A stretch of DNA of 64,000 bases from Gemmatimonadota bacterium (GTDB lineage Bacteria; Gemmatimonadota; Gemmatimonadetes; Longimicrobiales; Gaopeijiaceae): positions 186,001 to 250,000 of the forward strand of contig JAUIEJ010000010.1 of NCBI GenBank assembly GCA_030428885.1. Reading direction: 5' to 3'. Positions within the stretch are counted from its first letter, which is position 1. Every line of letters begins with the position of its first letter. The position numbers were made by a program, and so were the translations under genes. Shown here in pieces: positions 17,689 to 28,238 of the stretch. The notes beneath the pieces were generated by a model. That model had not been told where the DNA came from, did no database searches, and saw only the letters and a program-made list of their open reading frames with translations.

Positions 17689-20538
17689 TCAGCCGCCGGC
17701 CACGCCCTCCTTGGCGCCGGCGTCGGGCGCGCCGTCGCTCCGGGCCGCGCCGGTCTGGTCGTCGGTGACGCCGGCATCGACCCCCGCATCCAGCACCGGG
17801 CTTCCGGCCAGGGGCGCGTGGGTCGGGGTCGATCCGCCGTTGTCGGCCAGGGTCGGATCCACCATGGGGTCGACCCCCGACTGGTCCGACGCCTCGGCGA
17901 ACCCGCACGAGGTGTCGTCGGTGACGTTGCCACCGCTGGAGGCGGCGCTGCCCCCGGCCACGGTGCAGCTCAACGCCCCGGCCGGACCGGTGTTGCCCTG
18001 GAAGACCGTGTTGGTGGCCTGGAGCGCCCCGACGATGCTGTTCGACCCGGTGGAGTAGACGTAGGCGCCGCCGCCCGAGGCCGTGCCCATGTTGCCCACG
18101 AGAGAGACGTGGATCAGGTCGAGGGCGCCGAGGGTGGCGACCCCACCCCCATCCAGGGCCGTGTTGCCCGAGATGGTCGTATTCACGATCCGGGGAGTCG
18201 CGGCCTGATCCTGGACCACGAAGATCCCGCCGCCCTTTGCGCCGGCCGTGTTTCCGTCGAAGGTCGACCGGGTCACGGTGGTGGGGCTGCCGCCGATGAA
18301 GCCTCCGCCGTTGGACCCGGCGTCGTTGCCCTGGAAATGGCTCGTGGTGATGGTGGTCGGACCCCGCGTCCAGAGGCCGCCTCCCGACACCGTCGCCCGG
18401 TTGTTCGTCAGCACGCTCCCGGACACGTCCACGGCGACGGGAGCGAAGGCGAAGATGCCCCCGCCGGATCCGTCTTCGGCCTCGTTGTCGGTGATGGTGG
18501 AGTTGGTGATGGTGATGGCGCCGTCGCCCTCGGCGAAGAGGCCTCCACCGGAGAAGCCCTGCCCCGTGGCGTGGTTGCCGCTGATGGCGGCATCGTCGAG
18601 GGCCAGGGTCGAACCGGCGGCGCCGGCGTAGTAGATGCCGCCGCCGGCGCCCGCCATGTTGTCCCGAAGTTCGATGCTCGTGCCGGTGAGTTGGGAGTTG
18701 CCGAACAGCGACATGGCACCCCCCACGGACGTGGCGGGAACCTGGTTCCCCACGAAGACCGTGCCCATGAACTCCACGTCGGAGTCCTGCTGGGCCACCA
18801 TGCCGGCCCCGTCGCCGGTGCCGGTCGAGTTGCCGCTCACCGAGCCGCCCGTGGTCATCAACGACGTGGTGCCGGCGGAGAAGATCCCGCCGCCCCGCTG
18901 CTGACCCGTGTTGCCGTCCACCGCCGTCTCCGTGAGGGTGACGTCGGCGTCCCCAAGGTAGATCCCGCCGCCGATCTGGGCAGCGTTCCCCTGAATGGTG
19001 GAGTTGGTGATGGTCACCTGGGACCCCTGGAGATGAAGGCCGCCCCCCCACCCGGTATCGCTTCCGTCGTTGCCGGTGATGGTGGCGTCGGTGATGGTGA
19101 CGTCCAGCCCCGAGCGGAGGTAGGCTCCGCCGCCGCCGTTTCCGCCGGTGGCCGTGGTGTTGTCGGTGATGGTGACGCCGTCGAGGATCACCACGCCGTC
19201 TTCGCCCGCCGGGTTCTCGATGAACATGGCGCCGCCGCCGAACCCTCCGGCGAGGACCGCGTTCCCGTCGAACACCGTGCCCTCGAAGTGGACCCGGTCC
19301 GTGTTGAACCCGCGCACGGCCCCGCCCCACGCAGGGGACTGATTGTTGGTGAAGCTGCCGCCCCGCATGGAGAACGACCCCCCGGCCAGTTCGAGAGCGC
19401 CGCCGGGGTAGTTGCCCAGGGTCCGGTTGTCGTCGAAGTCGACGTTGTCGAGAACGACCACCGTCTCGCTGCCCACCACCACCATGGCGCCCCCGGATCC
19501 GGCCACGGCCCGATGGCCTCGGAACGCCAGGTCCATGCCGTGGAAGACCGCGCCGTCGCGCACCACCAGGCCGCCCCCGGCCTGGGATCCGTTCCGCACC
19601 GTTAGCCCGCGGATCGTCACGTTCGCCGGGCCGCCCTCTGCGCTGACGTCGAAGGCCCGTCCGGCGCCGCCGAGGTCGATGTCCGTCAGGTCCGGGCCCT
19701 CGCCGATGATGGCGAGGTCCGAAGTGATGGTGGGAAGCGGGGCATCCACCGTGATCACGGCCGCCGGCCCCGAGGCCGCGGCGCTCACGCCGGCCGCCGC
19801 CGTGGACAGATAGATGGTGTCGGTGCCGGCGGCGGTGTTGGCCGCATCGATGGCTTCCCGCAGGGAGCAGTCGTCCCAGGTGCAGGCGCCGTCGTCGGCG
19901 TCCCCCTCGACGCTGACCACCGACGCCGCCCGCACCGCCACCTGAGCCGTGCCCGACATGGTGGCGTCCAGAGCGCTGGTGGCCGTCACCTCACAGGTGC
20001 CGGACTCCAGGGGCGCCTCGTAGTCGGCCGTGGCGCCGTTGGCGGTGAGCGTGCCGCAGGTCGCCGTCCAGGTGACGTCGGTGGACGCCGCAGTGCCCGA
20101 CACCGCCGCCGTGAACGTCGTGGGCTCCCCCCTCAACAGGGCCGGGGCTGCCGGGCTCACCGACACCTGCACCGGAGTCACGGTGATGGTGGCCGACGCG
20201 CTGGCCGAGGCGTCTTCCGCACTGGTGGCGGTCACCGTGTACGAGCCCCCGGTCACCGGGGCCGTCCAGGTCACCGACGACCCCGATCCCGACACGCTCC
20301 CCCCCGAGCTGGTCCAGGTCACCGACGTGTTGTCGGCATTGGAGACGGTGGCGGTGAGGGACTGCTGGCCGGCGGCCCCCACCGTAGCGCTGGAAGGGGT
20401 CACCGAGACCGTCACCGGAAGCGGGGCCGGCTCGGTGCCGCTGTCGCCGCAGGCGGCCACGGCCACCACGGCCAGACCGGCGAGCCACCGCCGCGCCGGC
20501 CGACGGGAACGAGGGGAGGGGGAAGAGGCGGAATGCAT
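17689..20538 (-). CDS. Large surface lipoprotein: Ig-like domains plus CSLREA/right-handed beta-helix
   Basis: The 949-residue protein starts at ATG 20538 (GGAGAG upstream) with a lipobox AVAAC at residue 30. Two bacterial Ig-like repeats (VTVSVTPSSATVGAAGQQSL; VQVSVSPAAPALLRGE) occupy residues about 40-200. A CSLREA motif (CTWDDCSLREAIDAAN) follows near residue 225, and the remaining ~700 residues are dozens of short glycine- and asparagine-rich repeats (GGG-I, TITNSTITDN, SGNTA) characteristic of a polymorphic-outer-membrane or right-handed beta-helix stalk. I infer an adhesin or carbohydrate-binding surface protein. A C-terminal sorting signal is not obvious; the lipid anchor probably does the work. 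Confidence 0.85.
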   Translation of the reverse strand: MHSASSPSPRSRRPARRWLAGLAVVAVAACGDSGTEPAPLPVTVSVTPSSATVGAAGQQSLTATVSNADNTSVTWTSSGGSVSGSGSSVTWTAPVTGGSYTVTATSAEDASASASATITVTPVQVSVSPAAPALLRGEPTTFTAAVSGTAASTDVTWTATCGTLTANGATADYEAPLESGTCEVTATSALDATMSGTAQVAVRAASVVSVEGDADDGACTWDDCSLREAIDAANTAAGTDTIYLSTAAAGVSAAASGPAAVITVDAPLPTITSDLAIIGEGPDLTDIDLGGAGRAFDVSAEGGPANVTIRGLTVRNGSQAGGGLVVRDGAVFHGMDLAFRGHRAVAGSGGAMVVVGSETVVVLDNVDFDDNRTLGNYPGGALELAGGSFSMRGGSFTNNQSPAWGGAVRGFNTDRVHFEGTVFDGNAVLAGGFGGGAMFIENPAGEDGVVILDGVTITDNTTATGGNGGGGAYLRSGLDVTITDATITGNDGSDTGWGGGLHLQGSQVTITNSTIQGNAAQIGGGIYLGDADVTLTETAVDGNTGQQRGGGIFSAGTTSLMTTGGSVSGNSTGTGDGAGMVAQQDSDVEFMGTVFVGNQVPATSVGGAMSLFGNSQLTGTSIELRDNMAGAGGGIYYAGAAGSTLALDDAAISGNHATGQGFSGGGLFAEGDGAITITNSTITDNEAEDGSGGGIFAFAPVAVDVSGSVLTNNRATVSGGGLWTRGPTTITTSHFQGNDAGSNGGGFIGGSPTTVTRSTFDGNTAGAKGGGIFVVQDQAATPRIVNTTISGNTALDGGGVATLGALDLIHVSLVGNMGTASGGGAYVYSTGSNSIVGALQATNTVFQGNTGPAGALSCTVAGGSAASSGGNVTDDTSCGFAEASDQSGVDPMVDPTLADNGGSTPTHAPLAGSPVLDAGVDAGVTDDQTGAARSDGAPDAGAKEGVAGG

Positions 20539-20623
20539 GGTAGGTCTCTCCGACAGAGGAGGGGCGCGCGAGCTCGGGAGTTCACGCGCAGAACGACCTG
20601 CCCAGGGGATCATCCGCCCCCGT

Positions 20624-22858
20624 TTACGCGCCGTCGAGCCCCTCCACGATCCGGTTCAGGGTGGCGCTGGGGCGCATGGCCGCCTCGACGAGAGACTCGG
20701 CCGGGTGGTAGTAGCCCCCCATCTCCACGGGATCCCCCTGCGCGGCGTTCAGCTCGTCGACGATCCGGGCCTCGTTCTCCCGCAACGCCTCGGCCACGGG
20801 AGCGAACACCGCCGCCAGGTCGCCGTCGGCGGTCTGTTCGGCCAGGGCCTCGGCCCAGTAGAGCGCCAGATAGAAGGTGCTGCCCCGGTTGTCCAGCTCG
20901 TGGACCTTCCGGGACGGCGACCGGGAGTGTTCGAGGTATCGCGACGTGGCCTCGTCCAGGGCGTCGCCCAGGAGGCGGGCGCCGGGGTTGTCGAACGATT
21001 CCCCGAGGTGCTGGAGCGAGGCGGCCAGGGCCATGTACTCGCCCAGGGAGTCCCACCGCAGGTGTCCCTCCTTCTGGAACTGCTGGACGTGCTTCGGCGC
21101 CGATCCGCCGGCGCCGGTTTCGAAGAGGCCGCCGCCGTTGAGGAGCGGCACGATGGAGAGCATGCGGGCGCTGGTGCCGATCTCCAGGATGGGAAAGAGG
21201 TCGGTGAGGTAGTCGCGGAGCACGTTGCCCGTGACCGAGATCGTGTCCTCGCCCCGGCGAATGCGCTCCAGGGAATACGCCATGGCCTCCACGGGGGGGA
21301 GGATCTTCAGGGTGAGGCCGTCGGTGTCGTGATCCCCCAGGTACCGCTCCACCTTGGCGATGAGCTGGGCGTCGTGAGCCCGATCGCCGTCGAGCCAGAA
21401 GACGGCGTGGTCGCCCGTGGCCCGAGCACGGGTCACGGCGAGCTTCACCCAGTCCCGGATCGCCACGTCCTTGGTCTGGCACGCCCGCCAGATGTCCCCT
21501 TCCCCCACGGGCTGCTCCAGGAGCGCGGTCCCGTCGGCGTCCACGATCCGCACCAGGCCCGCGGAGGCGATCTCGAAGGTCTTGTCGTGGGAGCCGTACT
21601 CCTCGGCCTTCTGGGCCATGAGTCCCACGTTGGGTACGCTGCCCATGGTCGAGGCGTCCAGGGGACCGTGGGCCTGACAATCCCGCACCACGGCGTCGTA
21701 GATTCCGGCGTAGCTCGAGTCGGGAATCACCGCCTTGGTGTCCTGCAGTTCGCCGTCGGCGTTCCACATGCGGCCTCCGTCCCGGATCATGGGAGGCATG
21801 GACGCATCGATGATGATGTCGCTGGGCACGTGGAGGTTGGTGATGCCCCGGTCCGAATCCACCATGGCCAGCGCCGGACCCTCCTCGTACGACGCCTGGA
21901 TGTCGGCCTCGATGGCAGCCCGCTGGTCGGGCGGAAGGGTCGCGATCTTCGCCAGCAGATCTCCGAACCCCTGGTTCACGTCCACGCCGCACTCCTCCAG
22001 CACCTCGGCGTGGTTGGCGAACACCCGATGGAAGTACACCCGCACGGCGTGTCCGAAGATGATGGGGTCGGACACCTTCATCATGGTGGCCTTCATGTGG
22101 AGGGAGAACAGCACCCCCTCCTCCGCGGCGGCGTCGACCTCCCGGCGCAGGAAGGACACCAGCGCGTCCCGGCTCATCCAGGTCGCGTCGAGCACTTCTC
22201 CGGCCAGGAGCGGAAGGGACGCCTTCAGCACCGTCACCGTGCCGTCGGTGGCCACGTGCTCGATGCGAGCCGTGGTATCGGAACCGAGCGTGATGGCCGC
22301 CTCGTTGTGTCGGAAATCCCCGGCGTCCATGGACGCCACGTGGGTTCGGGAATCCTCGGGCCAGGGGCGGTTTCGGGGCGGGTGCTTTCGGGCGAACTGC
22401 TTCACCGGACGGGGCGCCCGTCGGTCCGAATTCCCCTGCCGCAGCACCGGGTTCACGGCGCTCCCCTTCACCTTGTCGTACCGGGCCTTCACGGCGCGCT
22501 CGGCGTCGTCGGACGGTTCGTCGGGGTACTCGGGAAGGGCGAATCCCTGAGACTGCAGCTCGGCGATGCACGCCTTCAACTGGGGAATGGAAGCACTGAT
22601 ATTGGGGAGCTTGATGACGTTGGCTTCCGGGCGCTCCACGAGCCGCCCCAACTCGGCCAGATCGTCGGACACCCTCTGGTCGTCCGAGAGGACATCGGGG
22701 AACACCGCAAGGATCCGGCCCGCCAGGGAGATGTCCCGGGTGTCCACCGGGACTCCGGTGACGCCGGCGAACGCCCGGATCACCGGTAGGAAGGCGTGGG
22801 TGGCCAGAAAGGGCGCTTCGTCGGTCCAGGTGTAGAGGATCGAAGGAGACGTAGGCAT
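20624..22858 (-). CDS. icd: Monomeric NADP-dependent isocitrate dehydrogenase
   Basis: The 744-residue protein matches the monomeric (IDH II) family rather than the ~420-residue dimeric one. Clear signatures include [10 protein letters not shown] at the N-terminus, [51 protein letters not shown] and [24 protein letters not shown]. It oxidatively decarboxylates isocitrate to 2-oxoglutarate with NADP in the cytoplasm. The ORF track extends the frame to 27259, but that is antisense to tamB; the start MPTSPSI at 22858 agrees with the family. It is divergent from tamB with about 157 bases between them. No operon partner is visible. Confidence 0.96.
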   Translation of the reverse strand: MPTSPSILYTWTDEAPFLATHAFLPVIRAFAGVTGVPVDTRDISLAGRILAVFPDVLSDDQRVSDDLAELGRLVERPEANVIKLPNISASIPQLKACIAELQSQGFALPEYPDEPSDDAERAVKARYDKVKGSAVNPVLRQGNSDRRAPRPVKQFARKHPPRNRPWPEDSRTHVASMDAGDFRHNEAAITLGSDTTARIEHVATDGTVTVLKASLPLLAGEVLDATWMSRDALVSFLRREVDAAAEEGVLFSLHMKATMMKVSDPIIFGHAVRVYFHRVFANHAEVLEECGVDVNQGFGDLLAKIATLPPDQRAAIEADIQASYEEGPALAMVDSDRGITNLHVPSDIIIDASMPPMIRDGGRMWNADGELQDTKAVIPDSSYAGIYDAVVRDCQAHGPLDASTMGSVPNVGLMAQKAEEYGSHDKTFEIASAGLVRIVDADGTALLEQPVGEGDIWRACQTKDVAIRDWVKLAVTRARATGDHAVFWLDGDRAHDAQLIAKVERYLGDHDTDGLTLKILPPVEAMAYSLERIRRGEDTISVTGNVLRDYLTDLFPILEIGTSARMLSIVPLLNGGGLFETGAGGSAPKHVQQFQKEGHLRWDSLGEYMALAASLQHLGESFDNPGARLLGDALDEATSRYLEHSRSPSRKVHELDNRGSTFYLALYWAEALAEQTADGDLAAVFAPVAEALRENEARIVDELNAAQGDPVEMGGYYHPAESLVEAAMRPSATLNRIVEGLDGA

Positions 22859-23015
22859 TGCGGTCCGTGGGTGATGAGGTCCGGCGGGACGGGAGCGGGG
22901 TTCATATAGCCCCTCGACGAGCCCGGGTCCAGCACGGCGGGAAGTGGACCGTCCGGGATCTCCGGAAGGCCCGCCCGCCCGCGTCCCCACGGGCTCCGCG
23001 TGGCAGGAAGTTTGC

Positions 23016-26000
23016 ATGAACGACTCCCACCCCCGTCGCCCTTCCGACCCCCGCACTCCGGACTCCGAGCCCGTGGACTCCCCCGAGGATCCCTCCTCGG
23101 CCGAACGCCGTCGGTCCCAACGCCCCTCTCCCGCGCGCCGCGCGCTGAAGACGGGCGGAATCGCATGCGCGATCCTGGCCGGAGTGCTCCTGACGGCCGT
23201 CGGGCTCCTCCAGTTCGACGCCGTGGGCACCGCCGTGGCCCGATCGGTGGCCGGACGGGTCGCCCCCGCCGGCCTCGACGTGGCTCTGGACCGCGTGTCG
23301 GGAAGCTGGATCCGGTCGTTTCGGATGACGGGTCTGGAGGTTTCGGGTCCCGGCGGCGGGGTCGTCGCGCGGGTGGACACCCTGGCCCTGACCTGGTCCC
23401 TCCCGGCCCTCCTGGGGCGGCGCATCGCCCTCGGGCAGGTCTCCGCGTCGGGGATTCGCGCCGATCTGGTGCGGGATCCCACCGGCGCCGTTCTCCTCCG
23501 GGGCATGGAGCCGTCACCCCCGGCCCCCGACTCCGTCGCTCCTTCGCGCTGGACGGTGTCCCTCGGCTCGGCGACGGTGCGCCGCGTGGCCGGTGAACTC
23601 CGGACCGCCGGCGACGCCGTTCCCACCCTCCGGTGGTCCGACGGGGGGCTCCGGGTGTCGGACCTTCGCCTCGATGGACCGTCACTTTCCCTCGACTCGG
23701 CCTTCGCCCGACTCGACCTCCCGGGTCTGCCCGGCGCAGAGACGGTGGGACCGGTCGAGGTGAGGGCCGCCGCCCGCGTGGACCCCGGTCGACTCCGTCT
23801 CGACACGCTGATCGTCCGCGGGCGCGACGGCGGGCTCACCGGGTCGGGCACGGCCGCCATCCCGTCGGCCGAGGGCGACCCGGGGCCCCTGTCCCTCGAC
23901 CTCCGGGCCGACGGGTTTCCCCTGGCCGTGGTCCACGGGGCGCTGGGCCGCACGCCCGACCCCGCCGCCCGGGTCGACGGTACCCTGCGGTTGTCGGGAA
24001 CGACCCGGATCCCGTCGGCCGCCGTGGATCTGTCCCTCCGAGGCGCCGGGCGCCTCGAAGGCACGGCGGGAGCCTCCCTGGGCGACGGGCCGGCGAGTCT
24101 CGCCGCGGACCTCACCCTCTCCGCTCTGGATCCTTCGGCCCTCCTCGCCGACGCGGCCTGGGCGGGTCGGATCGACGGTCGGCTGACGGCCGCCCTGAGT
24201 GGCGCCGACCTCCAGCATCTCGGCGGCGAAGCGGCCTTCCGTCTCGACGCCGTGGCCCTGGCCGGACTTCCCCTCCGATCGGCGCAGTTCACCAGCGTGT
24301 GGGACGACGGCACGGCGTCCCTGGAACTCGCCGTGCAGGGCGAGCCCGGAACCCTGGGCCTCGCGGGGACCGCCCGCCCCCTCGACTCCCTGCCGACGTA
24401 CGACCTGGAGGGCCCTCTGGAGGTGGACCTCCGGGGGGACTCCCTGCCGGCGACGACGGCCGCCGGGCGGCTCACCGTGCGCGGCTCCGGCGTCACGCCC
24501 GAAACCGCCGACGCCACGGCGCGCCTGGCGCTCAGCAGCGTGGGCGTGGGGGACGCACGACTCGACACCGCCACCGTCCGGGCCCGATTCGTCGGCGGCG
24601 TGCTCGACTGGCGAATCGAAGCCCGGGATGCCGCCTCCGGGACCCTGCGCGCATCCGGCTCGGCGACCCCGGGGTCGGCCCCCACGGTCCGGGTGGACAG
24701 CGCCGTGGTGCGCGACCTCGACGTGGCCGGCCTCCTGGGCGACAGCGTCGAGAGCCGGGTCGACGGGCGCTTCGACGGATCGGCGACCCTGGGCGCCCCG
24801 GACCGCACCGAAGCCCGCTTCGACCTGGCCGTCCGCGACGCCCGCTGGGGCGCGGTGCAGGTCGACAGCGCCCGGGCCCAGGGCGCCCTGACCGGCGGCC
24901 GGCTCACCGCCGACCTGGGCCTCCGCTCCTCGGCCGGGCGACTCGACGGGGCCGTGTCGGCCCGCCCCTTCGACGACGTCCCGAGCGTGGAGGTGGAGCG
25001 CCTCGCCTTCGCCGACGTGGACGCCGGCGCCGTGGCCGGACCCGCCGACTCCGTCCCGGTCACCCGACTGGCGGGGACCCTCCGGGGCCGACTCCGAGGC
25101 GCCCGACCCGAAACGGTGGCCGGCACCTTCGACGTGCGCCTCGACTCCTCGCGCGTGAACCGCCAGGCGGTCACCGGCGGCGATGGACATCTGCGCCTGG
25201 ACGCGGGGAGGGTCGACGCCGAGCTCACCCTGAGCCTCCCGGACTCGGGGCGGATCGCCCTCGCGGCCCGGGCCCGACCGTTCGCGGACCGCCCCGAGAT
25301 CGACGTGGAGCGGCTCGAGTTCGCCGACCTCGATCCGTTCGCCCTCGCTGGGATCCCGGCCGCGGCCGACGCCCGCCTGGCCGGCCGGGCCACGGCCACG
25401 ATCCGGGGACTGGAGCCCGGCACACTCGACGCCGACGTCGGCCTGGATCTCGCCCCGTCCCGGGTGAATGGCGAGACCCTTCCCCGGGGCCGGATCGACG
25501 CCGCCGTCCGGGCCGGCCGGGTGGAGGCCACCGCCGACGTGGGCCTCTCGTCCGGGCGGTTCACCGCCGACGCCGCAGCGGACCTGGTGCGGGACACGGC
25601 CACGTGGTCGCTGGACGCTCGCCTGCGCACCAACGCCCCGGGCCCCCTTCTGGGCGCCGACTCCCTGGGAGGGCATCTGGACGCCACCCTCCGCGCCGAG
25701 GGCCGGGGCGTGGATCTGCCCGACCTGGACGGCCGGTTCCACGCCGCCGCCGACAGCGCCCTCCTGGGCGACCTCCGGATCGACACCGCCCGGGTGGCCG
25801 GGGCGATCTCCGGCGGGTTCGTGCGGATCGACACGCTGACGCTCCGCTCCAACGTGGCCGACGTCACCGGCGCGGGACGGGTGGCCCTGGCCGACTCCAT
25901 GTCCGGCGCCGACTCCGACCTGGTGGTGGAGGCGACCCTGGGGTCCCTCGCTCCCCTGGAGCCGTGGGTGGGGATCCGCCCGCTGGGACTCGGCGAGGGG

Positions 26001-28238
26001 CACCTGCGCGCCGAGATCCGGGGCGCGCCCAACGCCCTTCGCTGGACCGCGTCGGCCGAGGCCTCGGCCCTGCTCGTGGGCAGTACGGAACTGCTGGGCC
26101 TGGCCACCGACGCTTCGGGACGGTTGGGTCCGGGATTGGCGTTGCGGTCCTTCGACGGGGAACTCCATCTGGACCGCCTCACCGCCGCCGGCGTCGAGGT
26201 GCGCCTCTCCCGCATGGCCGCCCGCTGGGACGGCGAGGAGATCACGGTCGAAGGCGACGCCACCGTGGACGATCGACGGGACGTCGCCCTCTCCCTCCGG
26301 GCCGACCTCCGGGCCGCACAGCCCCGGGCCGAGCTCGACCGCTTCGACGTACGGGTGGACGACGACCGCTGGGTCCTCACGGGATCGCCATCGGTGGCGT
26401 GGGGCGACGGCGTGGTGTTCGACAGCCTGGCGCTGTCGGCGGGCGACCAATCGGTGCTCCTGGACGGTCGCTTCGATCTGGCGGGAACCAGCGACCTGGA
26501 GGCCCGCCTCGAGGGACTCCGCCTCGGAGGACTGACCGACCTGATGGGCCTGGACCGGCTCGACGGCACCCTCTCCACCGACCTGACCCTCCAGGGTCCC
26601 GCCGCCGACCCCCGATTCCGGGGCACCGTGGAGGCCACCCTGGTGCGGGACGGGGACGCCCGAAGCCGGGTGCGAGCGAGCCTGGCGTACGACACGCTCC
26701 TCCTCGACGTGGACGCGGGCATCGACGTGGACGAAGGGGGAACCCTCGAGGTGGTGGGGTCCGTCCCCGTGGACCTCGCCCTCACCCCCGGGGCCGAGGG
26801 GGACTCCACCCGCCTGGCCTCGGCCGCCGCGGGCGCCGTGGACCTCTCGGTGCGGGCCGACTCGTTCGCGGTGCGATGGGCCGAGCCCTTCCTGGATCCG
26901 TCTGTGGTGCGCGGCCTCGGCGGCCACCTCGAAATCGATGCCCGGGTCGGGGGCACGCAGGCGTCACCGTCCCTGTCGGGAACGGCCCGGCTTCGGAACG
27001 GCCGCCTGACGCTGCCCACCCTCGGCGTCACGTACCAGCGGGCCCGCATGGACGTGGCCCTGGAAGGCGACCGGGCCCGGATCGACTCGGCCCAGCTCCG
27101 GACCGACGACGGCACCCTCTCCCTGGAGGGCGGTGTGAACCTGCCCGAGCTGTCCCTCGGGGAGTTCGACATCCAGGCCCGACTCGACCGATTCCAGGCG
27201 ATCCACAACGACGCCTTCCGCGTCCGGTTGTCGGGCACGGCGGAGCTGGTGGGCACCACCCTCGAGCCCCGCCTCGAGGGCGACGTGCAGCTCGTGGAGA
27301 CCGACGTCTACCTGGACGACGCCGTGCCCTCTGGCGCCTCGGTCCGCCCCGTGGAGCTCACCGACGAGGAGATCCGCGAGCTGGAGGAGTATCTGGGCTT
27401 CAGTGTCACGCGTCCCGAGCGCGAACCCGGTGCCCTCTTCGACGCCCTCGCCCTGAACGTGGCCGTGTCGGCGAGTCGGGACACGTGGATCCGCCAACGG
27501 GCCAACCCCCAACTCGAGATCCAGGTCACCGGCGCCACCACCGTGACGAAGGAGCCGTCGGACTCCCTGCGGTTCGACGGACGGATCGAGGCCGTGCCGC
27601 GCCGGAGCTGGGTCGAGCAGTTCGGCCGCCGATTCGCCATCCGGGAGGGCATCGTCGAACTCCGGGGTACGGCCGCCGAGACCCGGATCGACGTGGAGGC
27701 GGCGTACGAAGTCCCCTCGTCCAACGACACGGAGGCCGAGGCCACCATCACCCTCGATATCGAAGGCACTCTCGACGATCTCAGCCTCACGCTGGGCTCG
27801 GACCCCGCCATGGAGAACGCCGACATCGTCTCCTACCTCGCCACGGGACGCCCGGCCTCGTCCACCCTCGACTTCCGGAGCAACGGCGAGGAGGGACAGG
27901 GGGGCGGCCTGCGGTCCATCGGATCCGAGTTCGCCCTGGGGCAGGTCACCGGGCTCGTGGAGGGATTGGCGGCGGAAGGGGTGGGCCTCGACGTGGTGGA
28001 GATCCGCACCGACGGCCTCCGGGGCGCCACGCTCATCGCCGGGCGGTTCGTCCGCCCCGATCTCTACGTCGGGTTCAAGCAGCCGGTGGGGCGGGATCCC
28101 GACGACCCCGACGCCGATTCGGGCTTCGACCGGACCGAGGTGGAACTCGAACTCCAGGCGCTGCGCTGGCTCCTGCTGAACATGGAGGCCAGCAACTCGG
28201 CGGTGAGCTTCCTCTTCCGCTTCCGCTATGCGTACTGA
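23016..28238 (+). CDS. tamB: TamB-like translocation/assembly inner-membrane protein
   Basis: The 1740-residue protein has one N-terminal membrane helix (residues about 47-68) and then a very long repetitive beta-strand region rich in DGR/DLDL-type repeats, as in AsmA/TamB hydrophobic-groove proteins that bridge the periplasm. The C-terminal TamB/DUF490 domain is recognisable ([55 protein letters not shown]-like [13 protein letters not shown]). It overlaps the downstream Omp85 gene by 11 bases, the usual tamB-tamA pairing in reverse order. I chose ATG 23016, with GGAAG five bases upstream. Likely role: lipid transport and beta-barrel assembly. Confidence 0.9.
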   Translation: MNDSHPRRPSDPRTPDSEPVDSPEDPSSAERRRSQRPSPARRALKTGGIACAILAGVLLTAVGLLQFDAVGTAVARSVAGRVAPAGLDVALDRVSGSWIRSFRMTGLEVSGPGGGVVARVDTLALTWSLPALLGRRIALGQVSASGIRADLVRDPTGAVLLRGMEPSPPAPDSVAPSRWTVSLGSATVRRVAGELRTAGDAVPTLRWSDGGLRVSDLRLDGPSLSLDSAFARLDLPGLPGAETVGPVEVRAAARVDPGRLRLDTLIVRGRDGGLTGSGTAAIPSAEGDPGPLSLDLRADGFPLAVVHGALGRTPDPAARVDGTLRLSGTTRIPSAAVDLSLRGAGRLEGTAGASLGDGPASLAADLTLSALDPSALLADAAWAGRIDGRLTAALSGADLQHLGGEAAFRLDAVALAGLPLRSAQFTSVWDDGTASLELAVQGEPGTLGLAGTARPLDSLPTYDLEGPLEVDLRGDSLPATTAAGRLTVRGSGVTPETADATARLALSSVGVGDARLDTATVRARFVGGVLDWRIEARDAASGTLRASGSATPGSAPTVRVDSAVVRDLDVAGLLGDSVESRVDGRFDGSATLGAPDRTEARFDLAVRDARWGAVQVDSARAQGALTGGRLTADLGLRSSAGRLDGAVSARPFDDVPSVEVERLAFADVDAGAVAGPADSVPVTRLAGTLRGRLRGARPETVAGTFDVRLDSSRVNRQAVTGGDGHLRLDAGRVDAELTLSLPDSGRIALAARARPFADRPEIDVERLEFADLDPFALAGIPAAADARLAGRATATIRGLEPGTLDADVGLDLAPSRVNGETLPRGRIDAAVRAGRVEATADVGLSSGRFTADAAADLVRDTATWSLDARLRTNAPGPLLGADSLGGHLDATLRAEGRGVDLPDLDGRFHAAADSALLGDLRIDTARVAGAISGGFVRIDTLTLRSNVADVTGAGRVALADSMSGADSDLVVEATLGSLAPLEPWVGIRPLGLGEGHLRAEIRGAPNALRWTASAEASALLVGSTELLGLATDASGRLGPGLALRSFDGELHLDRLTAAGVEVRLSRMAARWDGEEITVEGDATVDDRRDVALSLRADLRAAQPRAELDRFDVRVDDDRWVLTGSPSVAWGDGVVFDSLALSAGDQSVLLDGRFDLAGTSDLEARLEGLRLGGLTDLMGLDRLDGTLSTDLTLQGPAADPRFRGTVEATLVRDGDARSRVRASLAYDTLLLDVDAGIDVDEGGTLEVVGSVPVDLALTPGAEGDSTRLASAAAGAVDLSVRADSFAVRWAEPFLDPSVVRGLGGHLEIDARVGGTQASPSLSGTARLRNGRLTLPTLGVTYQRARMDVALEGDRARIDSAQLRTDDGTLSLEGGVNLPELSLGEFDIQARLDRFQAIHNDAFRVRLSGTAELVGTTLEPRLEGDVQLVETDVYLDDAVPSGASVRPVELTDEEIRELEEYLGFSVTRPEREPGALFDALALNVAVSASRDTWIRQRANPQLEIQVTGATTVTKEPSDSLRFDGRIEAVPRRSWVEQFGRRFAIREGIVELRGTAAETRIDVEAAYEVPSSNDTEAEATITLDIEGTLDDLSLTLGSDPAMENADIVSYLATGRPASSTLDFRSNGEEGQGGGLRSIGSEFALGQVTGLVEGLAAEGVGLDVVEIRTDGLRGATLIAGRFVRPDLYVGFKQPVGRDPDDPDADSGFDRTEVELELQALRWLLLNMEASNSAVSFLFRFRYAY

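Noticed and set aside
20624-27259. 2211-residue minus-strand ORF
   Set aside because: Only its last 744 residues (isocitrate dehydrogenase) are real. The rest is an open frame antisense to tamB caused by high G+C third positions; it is serine/arginine-rich with no protein motif.
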